A DNA stretch of 64,000 bases from an uncultured Treponema sp. GTDB lineage: Bacteria; Spirochaetota; Spirochaetia; Treponematales; Treponemataceae. Both the position numbers and the translations under genes were made by a program. Under the pieces are notes generated by a model. That model had not been told where the DNA came from. It ran no database searches and saw nothing but the letters and a program-made list of their open reading frames with translations. Location of the stretch: the NCBI GenBank assembly GCA_947167745.1, contig CAMVJE010000002.1, positions 1 to 64,000 of the forward strand. Direction: 5' to 3'. Below are positions 31,033-40,434 of this stretch, in pieces. Every line of letters starts with the position of its first letter. The first letter of the stretch is position 1.

Positions 31033-32199
31033 TTATGCATCTCCTGGGACTGTTTCTGTGCTGAAATGAATCTGATTTTTCCCTGCCCTTTTTGATTCGT
31101 ACAGGGCTTCATCAGCTCTTTTATATGCATTGTCGATATCTTTATCGAATTTTGAAATTTCTGTTACTCCGAATGATGCATGAATTCCGTTTACGCCGTC
31201 GAATCTGACTGCATTCAGTGAATTCAGCATTTTTTGAATTAATTCAACGACGCCAGCACGGCTTTTCATGCCCCTGACAAAGATAATGAATTCATCTCCG
31301 CCTAGACGGCCTGCAAGACAGTGTGGAGATTTAAAATCCCAGTTAGAAATATTTTGCTTTTCCTGTTCGCTAAGTTCAAGGCTGGAGATTATTGTTTTGC
31401 CTACAGTCTGAATGACTTTATCGCCCATCTGATGTCCGAGACTGTCGTTAATCTGCTTGAAACCATCCAGATCCAAAAGGCAGAGTGCCAAATATTCTTC
31501 GTGTTTTTGATGAAGAATCTGTTCTGCGATGGAGAAGAGTTTGCCACGATTTAAGAGACCTGTAAGGGCGTCAAAACTGGATTTTATTTCAAGTTCACGC
31601 TGAATCTGTAAGTCTTTTTGATAAAGAATGAATTGTGCAACTCGGGTACGCTGGAAAGTGTAGTGAAGTGTAATTGCAAGTGAACTGACTACAATCGCAT
31701 TGTAAGTGTCGTGGTATGCGATTGAGAATGTTTTGTACATATATGATGTAAAAAGAAAACTCAATACTCCGATAATGGTGAATCCAATCATAATGTACAT
31801 ACTTCCGATAAATGAAAGGGAGGTGAGTACAAGAAGAATCAAAAATATTGTTGCCGCCATGTAAGGTTGGGCCAGCGAGGATATGACACCGTAGGTTAGA
31901 AGAATTAAAATTGAAGCAAAGACGGCAAGGTAATTATGACGAATTACTGATTTTGGAAAGAGAAGGAGCCAGAATTCAAAAGCAAAACTGATGAGCAGAA
32001 AGCTTCCGTAAAAGGGAATCCTTTCTTCGTTGACACCAAAGAGGTTCAGATATGAGAACATAAGGTAAAAGATGTTAATGAGAATAAACCAAGTATTGAG
32101 AATGGTGATATGCTTACGATTAGTGGAGCGGATTAAAGGGGAACAGTCAAGGTAAGTTTCTTTATCATAGCCGTAATAGTTGAAACTTTTGTAGGTCAT
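31033..32199 (-). CDS. Membrane diguanylate cyclase (GGDEF)
   Basis: 388 residues from ATG 32199, chosen because GGAAG lies upstream; an in-frame ATG at 32283 lacks a site. Six membrane helices (about 28-190) are followed by a GGDEF domain: DALTGLLNRGKLF, LCLLDLDGFKQINDSLGHQMGD, RLGGDEFIIFVRG, ASFGVTEI and KRADEALYESKRAGKN. It should make c-di-GMP from two GTP. No inhibitory RxxD site is seen before GGDEF. It heads an operon with the HD-GYP variant and the solute-binding lipoprotein. Confidence 0.9.
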   Translation of the reverse strand: MTYKSFNYYGYDKETYLDCSPLIRSTNRKHITILNTWFILINIFYLMFSYLNLFGVNEERIPFYGSFLLISFAFEFWLLLFPKSVIRHNYLAVFASILILLTYGVISSLAQPYMAATIFLILLVLTSLSFIGSMYIMIGFTIIGVLSFLFTSYMYKTFSIAYHDTYNAIVVSSLAITLHYTFQRTRVAQFILYQKDLQIQRELEIKSSFDALTGLLNRGKLFSIAEQILHQKHEEYLALCLLDLDGFKQINDSLGHQMGDKVIQTVGKTIISSLELSEQEKQNISNWDFKSPHCLAGRLGGDEFIIFVRGMKSRAGVVELIQKMLNSLNAVRFDGVNGIHASFGVTEISKFDKDIDNAYKRADEALYESKRAGKNQIHFSTETVPGDA

Positions 32200-32339
32200 G
32201 TGGCTTCCTGTTATTTTTTTCTTAAAATAATTGTAAAGCCAATGGGTTAAATAAGCAAATTTTTTGTAGCCCGGATTTCCCATAGATTTTTGATTTGTTA
32301 TGCTTTATAATAGAAAAACATTCAATTTTGGAGATTTTC

Positions 32340-34250
32340 ATGGAGACAACACTTCCCCGCCTTTTCAGAAAGAGAGCATCAGAATATTCCGAACTTGCAT
32401 ATCAAATGACTCGTTTTAAAGATGGTCATTTTGAACCAGTAACATACAAAGAAGCCTATGAGATTGCACTTGCTTTTGCTGGTGGTTTATTGGCTCATGG
32501 CGTTGTTCGTGAAGAACATATCGGCCTTATTTCTGATAACCGCAAGGAGTGGGAACATGCCGACATGGGCTTGATGATGCTTGGCGCAATTGATGTTCCG
32601 CGTGGTTGTGACGCTACAATCGGCGATTTGGAGTATATTCTCTCTTTCGCAGAATGTAAGCGTGTCATTGTTGAAAATTCTAGCCAGATTGAAAAGATTC
32701 TTGGTATAAAAGAAAAACTTCCTCTCGTAAATGAGATGATTGTTTTTGAAAAACCAAGTGAAAAAGATATAGAATCAACAAAAGCTGCTGGCATTTCACT
32801 TTATTCCTTTGAGCAGATTGTTGAAGAAGGCAAAAAATATAACGCAGAGCATCCTGGAAAGGTCGATGAAGAAATGGATAAGGGCAAGTGGGATGACCTT
32901 GCAACGATAATTTTCACTTCAGGTACAACCGGTAAGCCAAAGGGAGTTATGCTTTCTCACGGAAACTTTATCACGCAATTGGACGAAGTGTGCGAGAGAA
33001 TTTATCTTCATCCGGGGGACCGAGGACTCATGGTTCTTCCTGTCTGGCATGCCTTTCAGCGGGCTGTCGAGTATGTTGTTCTTAACCAGGGAGCTACAAT
33101 CTGTTATTCAAAACCAGTTGGCCCAATTCTTTTGGCAGACCTCAAAACTCTCAATCCTCAGGTTTTGCCTGCCGTTCCTCGTGTCTTCGAGGCTGTATAT
33201 GACGGAATTTACCGCAATATGCGAAAGACTGGCGGCATAGTCCTTCGGCTCTTCAATTTCTTTGTTGCAATCGCTCTCTTCCACTCAAAGCTGGATCGAG
33301 TTCTTTTTGACAGGACAACCCGCTATGGAATTGACAAACGCTGGCTTCAGTGGCCTGCTTTCGTTCTTCCCTGGCTCTTCTGTTACCCCATTAAACTTTT
33401 GGGGGGAGCAATCATTTTCCGCAAAATCCGAAAGATGCTGGGAACGAATTTCCGTGCCGGCGTTGCAGGTGGTGGTGCACTCCCGCCTGTTGTTGATAAG
33501 TTTTTCTGGGCAATCGGAATCAAGCTCGTAGAAGGTTATGGCCTCACTGAAACGGCTCCAATTATCTCCGTCAGACCGATTGACCGCCCTGTTTTGGGTA
33601 ATGTTGGCTCCGCTGTGCGCGGAATTTCTGCCCGGGTTGTTGACCCTCTCACAAGAAAACCTCTCAAGCGGGGTAAAAAAGGTGTCCTCGAAGTAAAGGG
33701 CGGCACTGTCATGAAGGGCTATTACAAGCAGCCAGAACTCACGGCAAAAGCAATTGATGATAACGGTTGGTTTGATACCGGAGACCTGGCCCGGCTTACG
33801 GCAAACAACGAAATCGTTTTACGGGGCCGTATGAAAGACACAATCGTCCAGACTGGTGGCGAAAATATCGAGCCTCTTCCAATCGAAATGAAGATGCAGG
33901 AATCCCGCTTTATCCAGACAGCTGTTGTCCTCGGCCAGGATCAGCGTTATCTTGCGGCTCTTGTCGTTCCTGAGCAGTCTGAAGTTGAGGCTTTCTGCAA
34001 AGAGTCAGATCTTCCATACAAAAAATATTCCGACATGGTAAAGAGCGCCGAAGTTCTTCATCTTATCGAGACTGAAGTTGCCACCAGGGTAAATTCAAAG
34101 AACGGCTTTAAGATGTACGAACGAATCAACAAAATCGCTCTTCTTGAAAAGCCTTTTGAGGTTGGCGTAGAGCTTTCTGCAAAACAGGAAATCATGCGCT
34201 TTAGAATCAACGAGATTTATTCAGGCGAGATAAAGAAACTCTTTAAGTAA
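32340..34250 (+). CDS. Long-chain acyl-CoA synthetase (AMP-forming)
   Basis: 636 residues from ATG 32340 (TTTTGGAGATTTTC before it); the frame is open to 32295. The adenylation P-loop TSGTTGKPKG is at 193-202, followed by MVLPVWHAFQRAVEY, the A5 core EGYGLTETAPIIS, GWFDTGDLARL and RMKDTIVQTGGENIEP. Activates fatty acids with ATP and CoA for lipid synthesis or uptake. The insert of hydrophobic residues near 310-365 (ALFHSKLDRVLF, LPWLFCYPIKLLGG) is typical of long-chain enzymes that associate with the membrane. Confidence 0.93.
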   Translation: METTLPRLFRKRASEYSELAYQMTRFKDGHFEPVTYKEAYEIALAFAGGLLAHGVVREEHIGLISDNRKEWEHADMGLMMLGAIDVPRGCDATIGDLEYILSFAECKRVIVENSSQIEKILGIKEKLPLVNEMIVFEKPSEKDIESTKAAGISLYSFEQIVEEGKKYNAEHPGKVDEEMDKGKWDDLATIIFTSGTTGKPKGVMLSHGNFITQLDEVCERIYLHPGDRGLMVLPVWHAFQRAVEYVVLNQGATICYSKPVGPILLADLKTLNPQVLPAVPRVFEAVYDGIYRNMRKTGGIVLRLFNFFVAIALFHSKLDRVLFDRTTRYGIDKRWLQWPAFVLPWLFCYPIKLLGGAIIFRKIRKMLGTNFRAGVAGGGALPPVVDKFFWAIGIKLVEGYGLTETAPIISVRPIDRPVLGNVGSAVRGISARVVDPLTRKPLKRGKKGVLEVKGGTVMKGYYKQPELTAKAIDDNGWFDTGDLARLTANNEIVLRGRMKDTIVQTGGENIEPLPIEMKMQESRFIQTAVVLGQDQRYLAALVVPEQSEVEAFCKESDLPYKKYSDMVKSAEVLHLIETEVATRVNSKNGFKMYERINKIALLEKPFEVGVELSAKQEIMRFRINEIYSGEIKKLFK

Positions 34251-34339
34251 GAGACATGAATTTCACAGAGCTTGGAAGTGCACAGAGAGATGTTCGTGTA
34301 AGAAAATCCTCTGTGAACTCTGTGCTCTCCGTGAAGAAT

Positions 34340-35746
34340 TTAGATAGAAACTATAAGTGCGCCGGATTTTTTGTCCCTGGTGGATAGAGATTCCGGTTTT
34401 TTTATTTGCAGAAGCTCGCCGTTTTTTGGCTGAATGTGACTTTCGTCGATTGCGAGTAAAAGTCCTTTTTCGCTGCATGCATAGTAACCTGATTTGTGTA
34501 AATCTGGCAGGCGGATGTAATCAGAAGCGATTCTGATGAACATTTGTGATGACGGAGAATCTGAATGAACTTGAGAATGATGAGAGGAGTCAGCCGAGCT
34601 GGTGAGGATTGTTTTTTTTGCGAGAATAAAACTCAAGCCTGCGCGTTCTTTTGAAAGTCCGGCCTTTTCTGAAAATTTAAGGAGTTTTTCCGGGGCGGAA
34701 TCAGTTTCAAATGCAAAATTACACCATTTTGCGTTCTTTCCGTATTCATTTGTTGTTTTTCCTCTAGTTCTGCCTGCCATCGGACAGTCAGCGGAATGAG
34801 GGCATGGAGAGAGTGGAGAGAAATCTTTTCGTATGAGTGCGTCCCTCATGAGTGAAATAAAGCGTGCTGAGTGCGGGTCTCCCGGTTCAATTAAAAGGAT
34901 GCTTGATTCTCCAGATTTTGCATAAGAAAGCAGTTGCTCCGTGTATTTTTTTGCGAGAAAATCTGTCGGCATTTCTTTATTCTGGATGATTTCATTAAAA
35001 ACATTTGCGCATGTAATCATGTCTGCTTTTTCTTTTATTGAAGTGCCCAAAGCGCCTTTTACCCGAATAATGTTCCAGGGGTGATTTTCTGAATTGATGA
35101 GTGTTTTTGCAGCTATGGCCAGATATAGATCTTCGCCGGCTGAAAGTGCGGTCTGGCTTAAATCCATGCAATACCAGGTGATATTCCTCTTGCGTAATTC
35201 TGGTCGGGCAAGCCAGAGTGAAATTACAGCCGTTAAAGTTCCACTTCCTATATCTATTGCTATGGGAGAATCGCTTTGCATTAGCGAGTCAAATGCTGTT
35301 TTGGGGAGATTTGCAAAAAGACTTGTTTGGCGTACCAGATTCCACCACATAAAATAACTGATGTAGGCACTTATGTGGCTTGCTTCATTCATATAGCCTA
35401 TGCGGCGTGAAGAGCGGTCGTCGGTAAGCTGGTGAGAAAGTTTTTTAACGATTCCATAAAGCGAAACTTTCTGCTTGCCGCTTAAATTTCTTACGCTTTC
35501 TACGATATCACTAAAATTTGCGATGACTTCCCTGCTTTCTTCAGGAATTGCCGCCTGACTGAACATTTCCCGCCTGATTGAGACTTTATTTGGTTTTTTC
35601 TCATTATATGGCTTTTTTGCAGCGGATTTTTCTATTTTTCTTTCTACTTTCTTTTCAGATTTTTTTTCAATTTTTTTGTCGCTTAATTTTTCTTTTTTTT
35701 CTGAGTTTAAAGGTTTTGTCGTAAATTTTTCATAAAACTTGCTCAT
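34340..35746 (-). CDS. Rsm22-like rRNA-associated methyltransferase-fold protein
   Basis: 468 residues. A lysine-rich N-terminus (about 1-60), then a Rossmann methyltransferase core (AIDIGSGTLTAVISLWLA near 167; ITWYCMDLSQTALSAGEDL) and the Rsm22/METTL17 features EPGDPHSARFISLMRDAL and LSPCPHSADCP ... WCNFAF, where cysteines can hold an Fe-S cluster. The family works in ribosome small-subunit assembly. It overlaps the MerR gene by 4 bp, so der, the MerR gene and this gene form one operon. Confidence 0.82.
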   Translation of the reverse strand: MSKFYEKFTTKPLNSEKKEKLSDKKIEKKSEKKVERKIEKSAAKKPYNEKKPNKVSIRREMFSQAAIPEESREVIANFSDIVESVRNLSGKQKVSLYGIVKKLSHQLTDDRSSRRIGYMNEASHISAYISYFMWWNLVRQTSLFANLPKTAFDSLMQSDSPIAIDIGSGTLTAVISLWLARPELRKRNITWYCMDLSQTALSAGEDLYLAIAAKTLINSENHPWNIIRVKGALGTSIKEKADMITCANVFNEIIQNKEMPTDFLAKKYTEQLLSYAKSGESSILLIEPGDPHSARFISLMRDALIRKDFSPLSPCPHSADCPMAGRTRGKTTNEYGKNAKWCNFAFETDSAPEKLLKFSEKAGLSKERAGLSFILAKKTILTSSADSSHHSQVHSDSPSSQMFIRIASDYIRLPDLHKSGYYACSEKGLLLAIDESHIQPKNGELLQIKKPESLSTRDKKSGALIVSI

Positions 35747-36063
35747 TTTCTTCCCTTTTTGATTTCAAAATAAAGCTTTGTGAGTTCGGTTCGGAGTTCC
35801 CTGATTGTGTTCATGGCTTCGGCATTGTTTTCGTAAGCTTGAGATTCGTGAAGAATTTCATTCCGCGCCCCTTCAATCGTGAATTTTCGCTCATAAATCA
35901 AGTGCTTGAGGCGCAGGACAATTTCAAAATCCCGTTCTGTATAGACCCTTCTGCCACCTAAATCTTTGCGTGGGGCAAAACCGGGAATCACCGTCTCCCA
36001 ATACCTGAGAATATTCTGCTTGATGCCACTTAATTCCTCAACTTCTCCGATTGTGTAGGTCAC
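35743..36063 (-). CDS. MerR-family transcriptional regulator
   Basis: 106 residues. N-terminal MerR winged helix: TYTIGEVEELSGIKQNILRYWE with GFAPRKDLGGRRVYTERDFEIVLRLKHLI, then a coiled-coil helix for dimerisation. No metal-binding cysteines in the C-terminus. Overlaps der by 4 bp (36060-36063) and the Rsm22-like gene by 4 bp. Target unknown; tight coupling to der and an rRNA gene is odd for a regulator. Confidence 0.9.
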   Translation of the reverse strand: MTYTIGEVEELSGIKQNILRYWETVIPGFAPRKDLGGRRVYTERDFEIVLRLKHLIYERKFTIEGARNEILHESQAYENNAEAMNTIRELRTELTKLYFEIKKGRK

Positions 36064-37646
36064 TGGCTTTCTCCGTCAAATCTGTTTTCCCAGCGCTTAC
36101 GACTTGCTTTCATGTTCAGTTCTACAGGAATCTGGTCGAAGCCAAGGTCTTTGCGGATTGAGTTTTTCAGATATGTGACATAACTTTCGGGCACATTATC
36201 AGGGCTGGTGCAGAAAATGCGGAATGAGACGGGATTTGTGCTGGTCTGGGTCATGTAACGGATTTTGAAGTGAATCGCTTTGCTGGCTGGCGGCGGATAA
36301 TGGAAGAGCCAGTCGGAAAGGGCTTTATTGAGGGCAGAAGTTTCTACTTTGCGAGTAAGCTGACCGTAGATTTCGATTGCCTTGTTGAGCAGGTCTTTGA
36401 TTCCCTCGCCTTTAAGAGCTGAAAGAGGCAGAATCGGAGCCCAGTTCATGTGACCGAACATCGTTTTGATGTAATCAGTTGTATCACGAAGAGTTTTGCG
36501 GCTCTGGTCCTGAGTGTCCCACTTGTTGAGGACAAAAATGATTCCACGGCCTCGTTCGTAGGCGAGAGAACAGATTTTTTTATCCTGATCAGCCAGACCC
36601 TCTTGAGCATCAATCATCAGAAAGACAACATCGCATTTATCCAATGTTTTGATGGCCCGGTTTACTGAATAGTATTCTACATTTTCGTGAACTTTCTTTT
36701 TGCGGCGGATTCCTGCAGTATCCATGATTTCAAAATTGCGACCTGCGTAAGTGAATTTCCCTTCGACTACATCCCTTGTTGTGCCTGCATAATCTGAAAC
36801 GATGGAATTTTCGCTGTGAGTTAGACGGTTTGAGAGAGTTGATTTACCAGTGTTCGGCTTGCCCAAAATCGCGATTCGGATTGGCTCCTGAGGTTTTTCG
36901 CCTTCCTCGACTTTTGAGAAATCAAGGTCGGCGGTGATTTTTTTTGCAAGGTCGGTAATGTGGTCGCCGTGATCAGCTGAAATAAAAAGCAGGTCCTTAA
37001 AACCGTACTGAAGGTAATTCCAGGAAACATCTTCGCCCCGGCCGCCTTCGCATTTATTTACGGCTACAACGAGCTTCTCCCAGTAAGGGCGCAAAAGATG
37101 AATGAATTCTTCGTCTTCGCCAGTGATTTTACCGGCTTCCAGCAGGAGAAGGATTTTATCAGCATTTTTGATTGTGGAAAGGGTTTTCTGAACGACCAGT
37201 TCGTCCATTTCGGATTCTCGGCTGTTTGGATCCCGTTCAAGTTTGTAGCCGCCAGTGTCAATCAGGTGGACAGGTTTGCCCATGATAAAGGCCATTGATT
37301 CAACCGGATCGCGGGTAACGCCGGGAGTGGGATCGACAATAGCAAGACGGCGGTGCATGAAACGGTTAAAAAGAGTTGATTTGCCAACATTCGGCCGGCC
37401 TGCAATTACTACAGTCGGAAGATTTACATAATACTTAGAAGTGTCGTAACCAGCCGATTTAACTTCGTGTTTATAGTCGACTTCTTCCGGAATATCTTCG
37501 TGTGTATCTGCTTCGTTCCAGTCATCTGAATCATCTTCAGCTTCAACGACTGGAGGAAGTGAGTTTTTTTCGATTTGAATTTCGGCAACTTCTGCCTTTT
37601 TGGGTTTCGGTTTTGAGAAATCTGGTTTTCGTTTTGCTTTTGCCAT
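36060..37646 (-). CDS. der: Ribosome-biogenesis GTPase Der (EngA)
   Basis: 528 residues with the double G-domain unique to Der: first P-loop GRPNVGKS at 83-90, DTGG, NKCEGG; second P-loop GKPNTGKST with DTAGIRRKKKVHENVEYYSVNRA and NKWDTQ, followed by the KH-like C-terminal domain (HYPPPASKAIHFKIRYMTQT). Acts in 50S assembly. An acidic-basic N-terminal extension of about 75 residues before the first domain is longer than in most homologues (usual total 440-490). Confidence 0.95.
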   Translation of the reverse strand: MAKAKRKPDFSKPKPKKAEVAEIQIEKNSLPPVVEAEDDSDDWNEADTHEDIPEEVDYKHEVKSAGYDTSKYYVNLPTVVIAGRPNVGKSTLFNRFMHRRLAIVDPTPGVTRDPVESMAFIMGKPVHLIDTGGYKLERDPNSRESEMDELVVQKTLSTIKNADKILLLLEAGKITGEDEEFIHLLRPYWEKLVVAVNKCEGGRGEDVSWNYLQYGFKDLLFISADHGDHITDLAKKITADLDFSKVEEGEKPQEPIRIAILGKPNTGKSTLSNRLTHSENSIVSDYAGTTRDVVEGKFTYAGRNFEIMDTAGIRRKKKVHENVEYYSVNRAIKTLDKCDVVFLMIDAQEGLADQDKKICSLAYERGRGIIFVLNKWDTQDQSRKTLRDTTDYIKTMFGHMNWAPILPLSALKGEGIKDLLNKAIEIYGQLTRKVETSALNKALSDWLFHYPPPASKAIHFKIRYMTQTSTNPVSFRIFCTSPDNVPESYVTYLKNSIRKDLGFDQIPVELNMKASRKRWENRFDGESQ

Positions 37647-37653
37647 TCTTCTA

Positions 37654-39372
37654 TTATAAACTATTTAGTCTTTTTGAGGAAATGGCTTTGAGCTCATCAA
37701 TGCTCATTTTTGACAAAAGTTCTTTAACACTAGTGATTAATTTGGGACTCATACTGAGAGTGCGTACGCCCATTCCTGCCAAAACCATGACGCTTTCGGT
37801 GCGGCTGGCCATTTCACCACAGACTGATACTGAAATTCCTTCGGCTTCGGCAGCTTTTATTGTTTTATGAAGCAGTCGCAAGACGGCAAGGTGGAATTCG
37901 TCGTACATTGGAGCAACGAGAGCATTTTCGCGGTCGACTCCGATTGTGTACTGGGTGAGGTCGTTCGTTCCGATTGAGAAGAAATCACTCACTTTTGCAA
38001 GACAATCTGAAATCATTGCGGCTGCTGCTGTCTCAATCATGATACCGATGGGAACATCAGGATTGAAGGGAATATTTTCAGATTTAAGTTCATCTTTAAC
38101 CTTTTCGGCAATTGCCAGTGCTTCCCGAACCTGTTCGACACTTGTAATAAGAGGAAGCATGATTTTTAGATTTCCGTAAATGCTTGCCCGATAGAGGGCG
38201 CGGAGCTGAGTACGGAGAATCTGAGGGTTTGCCAAAGCAAGCCGGATTGCACGCAGCCCCATGAGTGGATTTTTTTCTTCACTGGTTGAATGCTGAACTT
38301 CAAGGGTTGTAATTATCTTGTCGCCACCGGCATCGAGAGTCCTGATTGTGACAGGCTTATCCTTCATTATCTCAAGAACGGTCTTATAGGCATTGAACTG
38401 ATTTTCCTCGCTGAAGGCAGCAGTTTTTGAGTGCGCTGCCCCCATGTGTTGATTTGCTTCACTCATAAAAAGAAATTCTGTTCGGAAAAGACCTATTCCG
38501 TCTGCACCTTCTTTGACTGCAACCCTGGCTTCATCAACTGTACCGATATTTGCCATAAGCTTAAATGACTCGCCGTCAGAAGATTTTGCCGGCAACTCCC
38601 GATATTTTTTGAGTTTTTCGGCATGAATTCGGGCAATTTCGATTTTCTTTTGGTAATCAGACAAAGTGCCTTCATCCGGATTGACTACGACTTCACCAGA
38701 TGAGCCATCGATGATAACCAGGTCATCATTTTTGATTTCTGTAAGGATGTTTTCAATATCGAATACGGCTGGAATTCCGTAGTTTCGTGCAAGGATTCCT
38801 ACATGAGATGATACACCGCCATCCGTAAGTGCAATTCCGGAAATTTTTCGTTTTGCAAGAATTACGGTGTCGCTGGGATTCATTGACTTTGCGATTATTA
38901 CGACATCATCTGGAATGGTTTCAATGTTGAAGGGGTGGAAATCCAGTAAATCATTAAGGACACGGCCAAAAATGTCGCAAATATCCTCAGCGCGTTCTGC
39001 CAGATAGGCATTTCCACTGGAGCGAAGCCTGTCAGCGTAGTCTTCGGTTTTTTGATTGAGAATGTATTCGATTGTGTGATTTGATGATTCGAAAGTTTTA
39101 CGCACATCGCTCAAAAATTCCGGGTCGTTGAGCATGAGAAAGTAGGTCTCAAAAATCTCGGACTGAGTTTTGTCGCCTTTTACAGAGTCAAGCTGGGCCG
39201 CAATTTGACCTGTGACTTTAGCAAGTGAACGCTCAAATCTCTCCAGCTGGAGAGGCTTGTCTTCTTCTTTGATTTTTTTTGAGGAGATTATCCGTTTTTC
39301 TGATTCAGGAATGACGAAAGCCTTTCCGATACCGATTCCGCTGGACGCAGAAATGCCAAAGAGTACGTTCAT
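37654..39372 (-). CDS. ptsI: PTS enzyme I (phosphoenolpyruvate-protein phosphotransferase)
   Basis: 572 residues, typical length. It autophosphorylates on a His with PEP and passes the phosphate to HPr. The phosphorylated residue is His190 in TDGGVSSHVGILARNYGIPA. The PEP-binding barrel shows GADGIGLFRTEFLFM, RTLDAGGDKI, NPLMGLRAIRL, GIMIETAAA, SIGTNDLTQYTIGVDRENA and the C-terminal VCGEMAS. No ptsH or sugar EII genes nearby. It is 7 bp from der on the same strand and is probably transcribed first. Confidence 0.95.
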   Translation of the reverse strand: MNVLFGISASSGIGIGKAFVIPESEKRIISSKKIKEEDKPLQLERFERSLAKVTGQIAAQLDSVKGDKTQSEIFETYFLMLNDPEFLSDVRKTFESSNHTIEYILNQKTEDYADRLRSSGNAYLAERAEDICDIFGRVLNDLLDFHPFNIETIPDDVVIIAKSMNPSDTVILAKRKISGIALTDGGVSSHVGILARNYGIPAVFDIENILTEIKNDDLVIIDGSSGEVVVNPDEGTLSDYQKKIEIARIHAEKLKKYRELPAKSSDGESFKLMANIGTVDEARVAVKEGADGIGLFRTEFLFMSEANQHMGAAHSKTAAFSEENQFNAYKTVLEIMKDKPVTIRTLDAGGDKIITTLEVQHSTSEEKNPLMGLRAIRLALANPQILRTQLRALYRASIYGNLKIMLPLITSVEQVREALAIAEKVKDELKSENIPFNPDVPIGIMIETAAAAMISDCLAKVSDFFSIGTNDLTQYTIGVDRENALVAPMYDEFHLAVLRLLHKTIKAAEAEGISVSVCGEMASRTESVMVLAGMGVRTLSMSPKLITSVKELLSKMSIDELKAISSKRLNSL

Positions 39373-39504
39373 ATGTCGATTGTATGACTATTTTGGCAAA
39401 TTGTCAAATGACGACCATTTTTTGAACTTTTCAGAAGATAGAATCCTAAAATCAGCATAACAAAAAAGAGTGCGTATTCAGAAAAAAAGTGATAAAATAA
39501 AAGT

Positions 39505-40344
39505 ATGGCAAAGAAAAAAGAATCAAAAAAGACAAAAAAATCAGAAGAAAAACCTGTAGAGCAGAAATCACTTACCCAAAACGGATTTCAGACTCAGAAG
39601 ACCGAATGGTTCGAAAAAGAAGATTTCTGGAATAATTATGGTCCGATTATGTTTGATGCGGCCCGCTGGGCAGAAGCTCCAACTGTTGCAGAAAGTGTAT
39701 GTAAAATTGCAGGGCTTGGAAAAGGCGCGAAGATCCTGGATGCAGGTTGCGGTCCGGGGCGCATCGCCGTGGAACTTGCCAGTCGGGGCCTTGAAGTTAC
39801 AGGCGTTGATTTGATTCAGAGCGAGCTTGACGCGGCGGCAGAATCCGCCAGTGCAGAGGGCGTTGACCTGGAGCTGATAAAGGCCGACCTGCGCACATTC
39901 AAAAGTGACAAGAAGTTTGACTGCGCCATAAATTTATACACATCTTTCGGCTATTGTGACACCATTGAAGAGGATGTGCAGATTCTCAAGTCGATTTTCA
40001 ACTCCGTGCGCGATGGCGGATTTTTCATCCTGGAGAACATCAGCCGGGAAATTGCGATAAAAGACTTCACCGAAGGCGAGTGGTTTGAGCGGGCAGGAAA
40101 GACTGTTCTCACAGATTTCAGTGTAGTTGGAGCATGGGAAGGCCTGCGCTCAAGATGGATTTTAATCGACAATGAGACCGGCGAGCGCATTGAGCACGAA
40201 TTTATCCAGCGGCTTTATTCTGCCATTGAGTTGAAGCGCATTATGATAGGAATCGGCTTTAAGTCGGTGGAAATTTATGGAGACTTCGACTTTAGCCCCT
40301 ACAACCAGAATGCACGGACTATGGTGATTGTGGCTAGGAAGTAG
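39505..40344 (+). CDS. SAM-dependent class I methyltransferase
   Basis: 279 residues. A lysine-rich N-terminus (about 1-25) precedes the Rossmann fold: motif I ILDAGCGPGRIAVELASRG near 80, LEVTGVDLIQSELDAAAE (acidic residue binding SAM ribose), FDCAINLYTSFGYCD and a C-terminal strand pair. Substrate cannot be told; the pattern suits small-molecule or cyclopropane-type enzymes. TAAAATAAAAGT precedes the ATG; no strong ribosome binding site is seen. Confidence 0.85.
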   Translation: MAKKKESKKTKKSEEKPVEQKSLTQNGFQTQKTEWFEKEDFWNNYGPIMFDAARWAEAPTVAESVCKIAGLGKGAKILDAGCGPGRIAVELASRGLEVTGVDLIQSELDAAAESASAEGVDLELIKADLRTFKSDKKFDCAINLYTSFGYCDTIEEDVQILKSIFNSVRDGGFFILENISREIAIKDFTEGEWFERAGKTVLTDFSVVGAWEGLRSRWILIDNETGERIEHEFIQRLYSAIELKRIMIGIGFKSVEIYGDFDFSPYNQNARTMVIVARK

Positions 40345-40363
40345 GGAGAGCCTCATTATAAAA

Positions 40364-40408
40364 AAAACTGCCCGGTGATACAAATATCTTGCATCATCAG
40401 GCAGTTTT
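40364..40408. terminator. Bidirectional terminator
   Basis: AAAACTGCC (from 40364) pairs with GGCAGTTTT (to 40408), extended inside by GGTGAT/ATCATC. A-run on one side and T-run on the other allow use from both directions between convergent genes. Confidence 0.75.
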
Positions 40409-40434
40409 CCGTTTTCAACTTTCCAGTTTTCAAC

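Noticed and set aside
34263..34478. 71-codon minus-strand ORF after the Rsm22-like gene
   Set aside because: Overlaps the 3' end of that gene in another frame and covers an inverted repeat (TTCACAGAG/CTCTGTGAA); basic, low-complexity translation without support.
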